A stretch of 64,000 bases of DNA from Mariannaea sp. PMI_226 (taxonomy: Eukaryota > Ascomycota > Sordariomycetes > Hypocreales > Nectriaceae), in the NCBI GenBank assembly GCA_024336345.1, contig JANFOG010000008.1, forward strand, positions 2,356,001-2,420,000. The letters are read 5' to 3'. Position 1 is the stretch's first letter. Each line of letters opens with the position of its first letter. A program made the position numbers and the translations under genes. Under the pieces are notes generated by a model. That model saw only the letters and a program-made list of their open reading frames with translations. It had not been told where the DNA came from and ran no database searches. This document shows positions 11,761-21,048 of this stretch, piece by piece.

Positions 11761-13077
11761 TCAAGTTGCGGTAATCTTCTTACTAGCAAAGCCAATGCGT
11801 GAATTGGCACCATCAAACACCACAAAGGCAGCCTTGAGGGCAACATCGCCGAAGATATTAATACCTGCACTATCGCTCGACTGCATACCGCCAAAGCACA
11901 TAGCACCAGACTGCTGCAGAAGTCCGGACGGATGCTTGGCACCTTTGAATTTTCTATGCCTCTTACTCAGCCCAGACGAAGAGGAGGTGCCCTGAAGGGG
12001 GGCAAAATTCATAAATGCACCGGGAATTGTGATTGCTGCATTGCCAATACCGAAGGAAAAGTCTGGAAGTTGAGAGTCGCACGGAAAAACAAAACCACCA
12101 GCCGTTTCATCTAGCTGTGCTCCCTTCACTTGCGAGTAGTACGCCTGGTTTACCGCCCCAGGCAGGAGGAGAAGCGAGGTTCCCGTATCGGCGATGCCTG
12201 TGATCGGCGTGTCAGAGAGCTTGCTGTTGCTATTGCCCACAGCAAATCCAGAGGAAGTAAAATTCCAGAGGCCGGAAGAAGAGTCGACATCAGTATAAGC
12301 AATGTCACCAGTAAAGGCCGCCTGGTCGATGAACCCAAAGTTGTAGGTACCAGGGGCATCTTGTTGTAGGTCTGCAGTGAATAGTGTTACACCCTGCTCC
12401 GAGTTTGCATTATCAAAGAACGTGCTTTGCTGCTGCGGCTGAACAGTGTTGATGCTGCTGAAGCCCAGGCCAAGCAGACCATCAAGATTTTGCTGCTGGG
12501 CAAAGGACTGGGTGACCTGGTCGGCCACCTCAACGGCTTGTGCTTTCACCGCGAGACCGCCGATAGAGACGGTATCCGTGACCACGTGCCCAGCAGCAGC
12601 GCTTCCATCCCCGTAATGAATCTCAAACGAGGCATTGTCCAGCAGTTTAGATGTGCTGCTCTCAGAGGCAACGTATTGATTCTGGCCACCAGCGGCAGCA
12701 GCCTGGGGGCTGTATACCCATAGATCTGACGAGCCGGTGTCAAAATCTAGCTGGAACGTTTTTGGTGGCGAGCCAATTTGTACAGGTGTCAGCCACTCCG
12801 CATCATTATCAACAGGCTGGTTGACTGCGCTGCCTGTAGCATTGCGGCGAAGGCGCGTCTTATCGCCCCTTGGCGAATCAGAGAGAGATTTAGGTAGTGT
12901 GACGCCGTATTTTCGGTAAGTTTTGACGAGCGCACTGCGGCCGTCTCGTGTGAATTTTGAGTTCTTCACCTGCTGTACCGAAAAATGGCATGCGCTGTTA
13001 TCGGAGGGGAGAGTGAGGCCAGCAACAAGAGGGAGGGGAGCGAGGCCACCGGTAAGGATGATGGGTAACAGCTTCAT
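11761..13077 (-). CDS. Secreted aspartic protease, aspergillopepsin/penicillopepsin-like (A1 family)
   Basis: Uninterrupted 438-residue frame on the minus strand. The start MKLLPIILTGGLAPLPLVAG is a signal peptide; an upstream in-frame ATG at 13137 would add 20 residues and is less likely. A propeptide follows and probably ends near the dibasic RLRR (around 76-79). The two catalytic aspartates sit in DFDTGSSD (D113) and IADTGTS (D297); the flap tyrosine is in HYGDGS (around 155). Two cysteines (332, 394) can form the C-terminal-lobe disulfide. The C-terminus GINIFGDVALKAAFVVFDG is typical of the family. Odd point: residues about 365-390 form a Ser-rich then strongly basic insertion (KRHRKFKGAKH) just before CFGG. 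Treating it as an intron would break the frame. The enzyme degrades extracellular protein, usually at acid pH. Confidence 0.94.
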   Translation of the reverse strand: MKLLPIILTGGLAPLPLVAGLTLPSDNSACHFSVQQVKNSKFTRDGRSALVKTYRKYGVTLPKSLSDSPRGDKTRLRRNATGSAVNQPVDNDAEWLTPVQIGSPPKTFQLDFDTGSSDLWVYSPQAAAAGGQNQYVASESSTSKLLDNASFEIHYGDGSAAAGHVVTDTVSIGGLAVKAQAVEVADQVTQSFAQQQNLDGLLGLGFSSINTVQPQQQSTFFDNANSEQGVTLFTADLQQDAPGTYNFGFIDQAAFTGDIAYTDVDSSSGLWNFTSSGFAVGNSNSKLSDTPITGIADTGTSLLLLPGAVNQAYYSQVKGAQLDETAGGFVFPCDSQLPDFSFGIGNAAITIPGAFMNFAPLQGTSSSSGLSKRHRKFKGAKHPSGLLQQSGAMCFGGMQSSDSAGINIFGDVALKAAFVVFDGANSRIGFASKKITAT

Positions 13078-13251
13078 GTCGGTCTTTATGAAAGAGAATG
13101 AGTATAGCAAGAGAATAAATACAAATGGGATGAACAAGAGGGTTTGTTGGTATCTAGAATGGGAGGGTAACTAGCTTGAAACAATGATGAGATGGAAGAT
13201 GTTGAGATGAGACTGATGGAATTCTTGGCTTCTTGGCAGAGGCAGATGCAA

Positions 13252-13263
13252 TTTATATATAAA
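13252..13263 (-). promoter_or_regulatory. Candidate TATA box of the aspartyl protease gene
   Basis: TTTATATATAAA lies about 175 bp upstream of the protease ATG (minus strand) and is self-complementary. Its position fits a core promoter with a 5' leader of about 130-150 nt. Confidence 0.4.
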
Positions 13264-16200
13264 TGATGTTAAGATTTTCCCGATGATCTATCTCTACGGT
13301 CCACAGAGTTGGGAGGGATCGAGCCATAGAACTGAAACTGATCGTGTCGGCTTTATTGCCGATGCAGTGCTTTCGTCCGTTTGAAAGTCGTCAGCAGGAG
13401 CCATCTCCTGGCGCCAGCTCTGGTGGCAACCGGTACCACCTGCAAGTGATGAAGTTGTTGACTATTCGTATTGTATGTCTTGTAGCCCCTTTCGATTCCA
13501 CTTCAAACACGATTGCAACAGTTCCAGTTTGGGAGGAGGAGCCAGTAGAAACGCGTCGCACTTCTGATACCATTAGTGAAAAAATTGGGCGGGTCAGGGG
13601 GGGTTGGCGGCTATCGATCGACCAGGGTGCTAAAGGTGTCTGAGACGCCTAGAGAGTGTGCACCAAACACTTTGTGTTGCATATATCGCATCTCTTCAAG
13701 TTCGTTTCTGACATAGCCGGGGTGTGCAGGATTTGAGATGAATGCCGCGCTCATGGATTGGGTAGGAAGAGCATCGCTCAAGGCCAAGCACGAGTTCCGA
13801 CCAATTGAACAATGCTTGTCATCTGATGAGAGGGGATGAATTCATGGGCTGGCATGACGGCAGCCGCGAGTCGGAGACTAAAATTGTTTTAGGCAAATAC
13901 GGCATCTAATTCTGCTGATGAGGCTATGCGGGTGACCAATACCAGTTATGATTGCGAGAAGTATTTCCCTTGACATCCTATCAGAAATGGAGAGTGAGTG
14001 CACGCAAGTGATACCACTCCTAACTCCCTGCCATCGTCAGCGCCGCTGCAACGCTAATCAGAGAGAAGAGAGAAGAGACCAACTGCATCGATAAATATGT
14101 TAATAGAGGACAATATCTAAATGGCAGGTGAAGAAGCTGATCTGAAATTGCATTTCATGGACACAGAGCAGGATCTGCGCTGGCGATGGGATTGCATGAT
14201 CAAATACCGGAGAACAGCTAGTGCCAAGGTAGAAATGTTCGCTACTTACCAGAAGATTGTGTTGCTCCCGGCAGCTAGGTGGGTGGGGCAACTTCGAGTT
14301 TCTTCTTCTTTTTGGCTTGTTTCATATCTGTTTGCTATGGCCTGGTCAACTTGAATATCACCAGTGTTAAGCGTTAGCTCTAGGATTTTGTGGCCCAAAT
14401 GCATATGGCCTTGTAGCTTTCATGGTCGCGTCGCTGCTATAATACCGCCGACTCCGAGCGGCTATGGTTCATTGATAAATATGGCTTGGAGATGCTTCCT
14501 CGGTCCGCGATAATAAATCCGCAGGCGTATAGCTATGACGACTATTCCAAACTAGACCCTGCGTGGTTTGTATTTAGTAGCTTACAATTAAGCCTCTTTT
14601 GTCCGCGGATGTGCTACCTTACTTCAAAAATCTAGTACTGAGAAACAGACCGAAAGCAGCGCCTTAGACACATTCTAAAATTTTTAATGTCTCTCTAAAT
14701 AGCTATCGATGCAACTATCATACTTTTATCCAACCCTAAATTAGGTGAGGCCCAAGCCTATTATTGATTATCCACCCTAAATAACAAGTGGGTTTATCGG
14801 ACAGCTTGACAAGCTCGTAGGAAGCGACAAGTTGACAAGGTGCTAGCGGTAAATAATGTAAGAAGACGGGAATGCAAGCAGAACAGAGTTCAAAGTAGGG
14901 CGACAATGCCTTATTGTGTTAGGCTAGCTACTATTTGATTGGCCGTCCGCTCTTGGCCCTCCTGATCTGACCGACCCTCTTGTACGAAGCATTGCCCCTA
15001 CTGACTTAAGATCTGCAAACCCTTTTGCCTGTGTAAGGACGAACTAAGATACACCTGGTGTGCAAGACAAGGAAATACGGATATGATAATTGCTATTACG
15101 CGGTACCTATATAACAACGCGTAATAATGTGTTTCGTCTGAGGGTATTCAGATTCTACTAATACAAAACGCCTGATCGTACAGTTATAGTTATAGAAGGA
15201 GAATAGAAACCAATGAGATGAGCGGGACATGTGTAAGCCATCATATACCCTGAGGGTTGATGACCTTCGCCCTGGGACATTCTGGGCCAGTCTGATACAG
15301 AGGAGGTGAGCACGCCATATTCTAACAGTTATGGAAGTTATTTGCATTCGACCGCTCCCATGCTATTTCATGGGCAGCTCCGATCGGTGGGGTCGTGCTT
15401 TGTTGAAGTCCTGCGCCGGGATTGATACGACAGATGGTGCTATTGAGATATTTGCCTAAATGTCAACTTTAAGAGAAAGAAAAGTAATTGACTCTATCAA
15501 GATCCGTGCTATCTGCACCATATTACGCAACCGATTTTCCGATTCTGATATATCAGGCACATAGAAACAGATATGTCAATCATCCCAATACATTATTACT
15601 GTCTATCTCCCCTCGGTGTGAATGGAGGCATGGCGCTCACACTTGTGCGGAATTACTCTTTTCTTTGGGTCATTTCTTTCTGTGGATTTTCCATGATGGG
15701 CAAGAACTGAGATGGCCAGTTGCATGCTTGCTCACAGTGTTTCAAGCCGACCGCTTCGTTCAAGTGTCCAGGGCGTAGGAGATGTAGTATAGCAAGTCGT
15801 CAGCGACTGAACCATTATTATTTCGCTTCAACCACAGATGTGTTCGGTATTTGTACACAACACGCCACGCATACGGCTATTCCCAACTGGAAAGAAGTGA
15901 GTCCAAGTTATATTTTAATACCATTTTGGGCCGAATCTCTTCTCCCGGCTTTCGCAAACAGTGTATTGGCAGACATCGGGTCTTGCACGCTAGACATATG
16001 AATCTTTTCGATCCATGGCAGAGCTACCCAATCCGAACGTGAGTTTTCATTTTTGTTATTTTTATTTTTTTTCCCACAAGACCTATTCAAACAAAGGTCC
16101 TTGGAGGGACTTTTGAGCAATTACGAGATTATATTTTTTTTTTGAACTGAATGACCAACTTCGCAATTGAAAGTGCGCCGTTCTCGGAAATCTGACCGTG

Positions 16201-16970
16201 CCTTAAAAGACGCACAAAACACTCCAAGGCAAGAGATGCCTGTGATTTGGTTGACTTGGTTGTACACACCAATTTATAGGACACCCGCACGCCTTTGTCA
16301 GATCTTGCAATCGTGCGTCATCTTGCTTGCACTTAAGGGGATGCACGTACCTACAACAAGCGGCTCGCGCCACCACTCAATTCAGGCCAACACGCGTTCA
16401 GCTCAACTAGTGATTTCGGGATTGGCAAAGCTGTCGTCACTGCTTATTATAAGACATCAGCCCCAGTACGCTGCTGAGTGTTGTCACCTCTACGTTGTTT
16501 TTTGTGTCTAACCACCAGCCTTGCCACCATGATAATACCCATATCAATTCCGGCCACTATGATTTGATTTGATGTGTATAGTACGCAAATGTGGACCAAA
16601 TATTTGATGTGTTCTGAGCACTGCCAGTAGCTGTATAATTAGTGCAAACCTTCTTCATATGTGGCAAATCCTGTATACAACAGTATCTAAGCTGCTGTAT
16701 ATAGTTCTTGTCCTTATTTCTCAAGCATATAAGGATTTCAAATCGTGCCAATAAAGAAAATATCTCTGCAAGACGTTATCAAAATAAACACATCTTAACA
16801 ATCACTCTTGCGAATAATCAACAATAACTTCGCTTATTCTCTTATCTTTACTTTGAACATACGATATTGCTTATCAGACACAAAAGCAATAATAAGTCTC
16901 TGTAATATCTAACAAACGTGATCATTCTTCATTACTTATACTAGTTTATTAATTTCGTACACTGGGCGCA
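13264..16970. other. Gene-poor region
   Basis: No supported gene. Several 60-115 codon frames lack motifs. A frame near 15720-15830 reads C-x2-C, a later C and a CS..RQRLNH segment, faintly like a MYND zinc finger, but one ligand is missing, it opens with TTG and there is an upstream stop, so at best it is a relic. The tract 14640-14830 is A/T-rich with repeated CCTAA-type motifs. Confidence 0.5.
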
Positions 16971-17099
16971 ATGAATAGTGTCATTGTTAGTATTACGGTG
17001 ATATTCGGCACAGTTTCCCTTCTAACTGTGCACCAACTCCTCATCCAAGTTGCTCATCCTCCCGCAAACGGCACGACGCAGTTTTGTCACATAGGATAG
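16971..17099 (+). other. Short ORF with signal-peptide-like start, possible first exon of the cysteine-rich gene at 17.3 kb
   Basis: ATG at 16971 opens a 42-codon frame. The first 25 residues are hydrophobic (MNSVIVSITVIFG, then VSLLTVHQLL) like a signal peptide, and an NGTTQFCH segment follows before the stop. It is upstream and on the same strand as the cysteine-rich frame at 17298. No donor site that is both strong and in the right phase joins the two. It may be a first exon, a decayed one or chance. Confidence 0.2.
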
Positions 17100-17297
17100 G
17101 AGCAACTTCAAGGCACAGAAGGTCTTGATTTCTAGCTATAGAAAGGTCCTACAGCAGGCTATTTATCTTCTATAGATGGGGCTGTCTATAGGGGCTTGAG
17201 CCCTATAAGATCTCACTGATGCTGTTGTTATAGGTTGTGTTTCACTTATAAAGTCATAGCTAGCGATGCCCTCATCGCTCCAGCAGGCTTGATGTGA

Positions 17298-17600
17298 CCG
17301 CTATTTGACAAGTATCAACATTCTCACAACAAGCGGGAACTTGATGCGCCAGCTCAGTGTGGTTTTTGCGCTCTTAACGATCTTTATGGCCACTATTATC
17401 CTGATCTGATTGCCTGCACTACAAGCGACTGCCAGGGGTTGGCTAATGAGGCCCAGGAGAAGACTGGGGCAGACAGCTGCATTGAAAGTAGTAAGTTCGC
17501 TGGGTGCTTTATTAAGTGCTACTACTCTGGTGAACCAGATCAAAAAAAGTATCGACCAGATCGATCGAAATTATTGTTAGATTTCCAGAATATAGTTTAA
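17298..17600 (+). pseudogene. Cysteine-rich small protein, orphan exon or decayed gene
   Basis: The frame is open from 17298 to the TAA at 17598-17600 (100 codons) but contains no ATG, so it must be a downstream exon or a remnant. The likely acceptor is the AAG ending at 17312, after which the frame begins YQHSHNKRELDAPAQC. It contains seven cysteines spaced C-x2-C-x15-C-x4-C-x15-C-x8-C-x3-C and ends in a basic tail (KKYRPDRSK). The regular spacing, near-symmetrical x15 loops and single-domain size suggest a secreted disulfide-rich protein such as an effector or antimicrobial. A TATAAAG at 17247-17253 and repeated CTATAG/CCTATA motifs precede it, so an insertion may have broken the original gene. 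A GTAAGT inside the frame (about 17490) could be a splice donor in an alternative model. I do not recognise the family. Confidence 0.35.
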
Positions 17601-19355
17601 TTCTCCAGCCTAGGTCAAATGCTTGGCGAAGAGATGCCTCATCAAAGTATTACAGATCTTAGACCCAAAGTCTGGATAATATACAGCAAACAGTATATAG
17701 GTGGTAATGAAGCAAGGGATGTGACGGCCATCACATGACATCGCGTCCTAGATAGATCCAGCGTCAAGACGGGATGGTCTAGGCGAACCTTCATAGTTTG
17801 TGCGAATGTTGAACCTTTCCAACCTTCGTACTGCAGTTTTATCAACCTAGCTCTGGAAGTTATGTCTCAATATACCAATACAATCACTGCCGTAACACCG
17901 AGTTGGTATCTTCATTCATAGACACGGGTAAATTCGGTACAACAGATCACAATATCAAAGCACAATTGAAAAGGTTCAGTTTCAGTGAGCTACCAATACA
18001 TCTCAGGACGCGGTCCTAGTAACCAGGAGCTGGATATTCATACTTCAAATTGCCTTTAGAATCTTTGTTTAACTTCCTCAAGAATGTGGTCAGCGTTGGT
18101 GGCTTACTGCACTTTCCTTTCAGCCCGAAGTCCTACGTCAAGTTGAAGTTCTTACTCCTCTCGCATAGTAAATAAAACTGCTCGCCCAGCAATTCAAGCT
18201 GACTTGCATCTAGGTCCATAATTTGGAATACCGATATCTTGGAGCTGGAGTGAAGGGAATTCTACTTTATGCTTATGACTGCATCATAAGTCAGATCGCT
18301 TCTGACACATGCAGCGGGTGTTGTATGCGGGACCCTAAAGGTGTCTTGTGATATAAGCCCCGTCTGATAAGACTGATTTACTGCTCCCTGGGTATTCACT
18401 CCTAGATATAGCCGTATGAAGGATACAAAAGAGGAAAACCTCTTGCAGATTTCTTGCCCTATTATGAAAATACTAATGTAGCTAAAGCTGCGAATGCAAA
18501 TCCTACTATCCTCTGCTTATTGTCACTCGCCTCACTGGGATCTATCAAGCGAAATCGGATGATAGTAATCGCAAATAGTAGCCTTGGGATGACTCACATA
18601 CACGAGGAAGGCCACTTTCACATTAAGTTCGCCTCGAACATCTTCTCACTTTCCGTCATCCAACTTATCCTCCTGAATACTTTCCGAGTATCGTATTGGT
18701 TGAACTAAGTGCATTCGATGGCCTGCATCTTTGACGGCGACCCAACTGTCTTTTTGTCTTCCAAAGTTTATCCTCCAGCAAGTACAGGATCATCTCTGCT
18801 ATGATGAAGTTGGCACCAGCTATCTTCACAATGCTCTTCATGGGTTCCACAGGCAATCAGGCGTTTTTGATATCTGCGATACCGGGCAGTGAGGGGTCAT
18901 TGATATGTTCATAGAAAAATGGGTGGGGAAATGACTATGACAAGGGTGAGCTGAGAGAGAGTGGTGGTGTTGTATTGGGTTCCATTAAATGATGAGCAAC
19001 AAACCTAAGCGACACGATACGATACAAGAACAGTATCATGCTCAAATCGACGATCGCGATGTATGGATGTACATATGAGGTATGCGGCCTGAGGTAACTC
19101 GAATTCCAGACCAATTTTAAGACAATCTCTGTTGAATGTCTTGGATCATTTTGGAATGTACTATTCACATACGAGATTAAAGTGTCGGTTAGAATACGAG
19201 CCCATTCCATGATGTAGCATGTTACGCTTATAAAGTGCCCGATTGCCAGTTTATTGTCACTTGTTTTCATTGATTCGAAGACTATCAAATCTCGCTTAGT
19301 CTCAGTGTATCAATTCTCATTATACAGAAACAATATTGACATTCTCTTCAGGAAG
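17601..19355. other. Gene-poor region
   Basis: No supported gene. It ends in the promoter of the small cysteine-rich gene, where a TATAAAG lies at 19229-19235, about 120 bp before its ATG. Confidence 0.5.
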
Positions 19356-19605
19356 ATGCGGTTTCTCGTCATTTTTGCGTCCTTCCTCATTGGATTTGCT
19401 GCATCTTCTGCCCATGGCACCAAAAAAAGGTACACGAGACGAGGGAAATTGCTACGATTCGCGTTCCCAAATACTCTATACAAGCACTGACATAGACCAG
19501 GATAATGAATGCCCTTTGCTCTGCGGGGAGTCCTGTATGGGGGAGAAGGGGTGCTACTTGGGTTGCATGAAAACTTGTGAACACCCGAGGGTATCTAGCG
19601 ACTAA
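19356..19605 (+). CDS. Small secreted cysteine-rich protein (candidate effector or antimicrobial peptide)
   Basis: I join 19356..19429 to 19485..19605 across a 55-bp intron (donor GTACAC, acceptor CAAG), giving 64 residues. Exon 1 encodes a textbook signal peptide (MRFLVIFASFLIGFAASSAHG). Exon 2 supplies all six cysteines (34, 38, 42, 48, 52, 56) in the symmetrical pattern C-x3-C-x3-C-x5-C-x3-C-x3-C, which could form a disulfide-stapled helical hairpin. The reason for the join is that the signal peptide and the cysteine array lie in different frames and the splice restores one frame to the TAA. The donor is weaker than the fungal GTANGT consensus, so the exact border is uncertain; without splicing, a 63-residue cysteine-rich frame could start at ATG 19414 but would lack a signal peptide. 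A TATAAAG lies 120 bp upstream. I do not recognise a named family. Confidence 0.5.
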
Positions 19606-20058
19606 ACCGTGGATACGTTCATTCTGCGTATGGGTCTACTACGATCATGGTGAAAAAGTGGCGGAGTTGAGAAAGGCTGAGTAAATGTACTTTAGTTCTG
19701 TGGCCCATTTAGAGATATGTGGGAAGCTAAAGAAACTTGAGACTTCGCTATTGCCGACCAACATGTCCGTTTGATTATTCTATTTTTCCCATTACAACAT
19801 TGAAAGAATGGTGACCCAAGAATCGGAGATACAGACCCTCAGGAACGAGACGTATATGATTGCAAGGCACATGACCTGACCGAAGTATGGAAGCTGGCGT
19901 TGTGGCCGGAGTTCGGTAGATTAATAACTTGTTCTTGGTGGGATGCCCGTTTTTCACATGAAGAGGCCAAGGGAGGGTGGGGAGTGGGTATACAAAACGA
20001 TGTGGCTATACAGTACTAAAAAAAAACAGTACACCGGTAGGCGATGTGAACATCTTGA
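19606..20058. other. Intergenic, no gene seen
   Basis: Short gap between the cysteine-rich gene and the tRNA. Only a run of nine A residues near 20020 stands out. Confidence 0.5.
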
Positions 20059-20155
20059 TGCTCCCAGCAGGGCTTGAACCTGCGACCTCCGCATTACTAA
20101 TTATTACTCACGGTAATTATTAGTACGAAGCTCTAACCAACTGAGCTATGGAAGC
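20059..20155 (-). tRNA. tRNA-Ile (anticodon AAU) with intron
   Basis: On the minus strand the acceptor arms GCTTCCA and TGGGAGC pair over seven positions, with A as discriminator. The D arm is GCTC-AGTTGGTTA-GAGC, and the T arm is GCAGG-TTCAAGC-CCTGC. The anticodon stem is TCGTA/TGCGG (two wobble pairs) and the loop reads CTAATAA once a 23-nt A/T-rich intron after position 37 is removed. That gives anticodon AAU for isoleucine and a mature length of 74 nt without CCA. The intron lies at the standard nuclear tRNA position. The A box (TAGCTCAGTTGG) and B box (GGTTCAAGCC) are both present. Confidence 0.92.
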
Positions 20156-21048
20156 CAACCGACTCTGATGACGAGAAAGTCAAGGAACATTTCTATGAAG
20201 CCTAGTGCCATGCAAGATTTGGTCGTTGGTAGATCGGGGAAAGTGGCCGAAGTAGCTCGGTTCATCTTGTCTCTTCGTGCAATTCCTGGTCCTCAACCAC
20301 GTAAACCAGTTTCATTCTAACCTATTCTTCTATGGCACTAATAGTGAAAGGTGAGACCAAATCATTTAGATGACCTGAAGTAAAATTAGCATCTAACATG
20401 TAGCCATGAGACTCAACAGTATTCAACAGGGTTTAACAGTGTCACTGTAGGCTCTATCCTGGGAAAGGTTCCATCTAATCATGAAGAGCCTAGTCAGCTT
20501 CAGAACCACGTGGCCGATATGGCGAACCAACAAAGTACAATCTTGTTATCGCCTTCTGATCAATTCGCCACCTTTTTGGGGGGACCCCTGCAGCCTCTCT
20601 AACGGAGCGGCAGTGTAAGAGATCAATCTGCCTCACTCAATATCTATTTTTAAACGGAAATACAATCTGTTCTGCTAGCATATGGGAAAGAATATTGCCG
20701 GTTACTGTTGATAAACTGGACACTGCCGAAGAAACACTGCCCAATTGGGAAACAAACAGGGTTAAGGTTAGGGTTAGGCTTGCGACTGATGAACCTCGCT
20801 AATAATGGCCACTGGACTTATATGGAGAACTAGGCTTGTGTCCAGACAAAGCTACAAATTGGAGTTCGTTATTAGTTAGTACTTTCTTTTGCTGAGAAGT
20901 ATCTTGCTTCACGTAGCATTATCTAGGCGAAATGACAGCGGGAGGACGACGAGACCTAATCATCCTGCAACAATGACTTGGCCTTGAAAATGGTTCAATG
21001 CTTATATCGATAATTGGCACGGGTTTCTTTGAAATATACAGACGAGAA
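20156..21048. other. Intergenic with telomere-like tract
   Basis: No gene seen between the tRNA and the P450 3' end. It contains the TTAGGG-type tract listed separately. Confidence 0.55.
20759..20778 (+). repeat. Short interstitial telomere-like repeat (TTAGGG type)
   Basis: The tract reads GGGTTA, AGGTTA, GGGTTA, GG: three consecutive hexamers of the fungal telomere repeat with one variant. It lies about 600 bp from the tRNA gene in gene-poor DNA. It could mark an old break repair, a former chromosome end, or a binding site for a telobox factor; chance is also possible at this length. Confidence 0.6.

Noticed and set aside
15720..15830. MYND-like zinc finger signature
   Set aside because: One zinc ligand is replaced, the frame starts with TTG and an upstream stop blocks extension; at best a relic.
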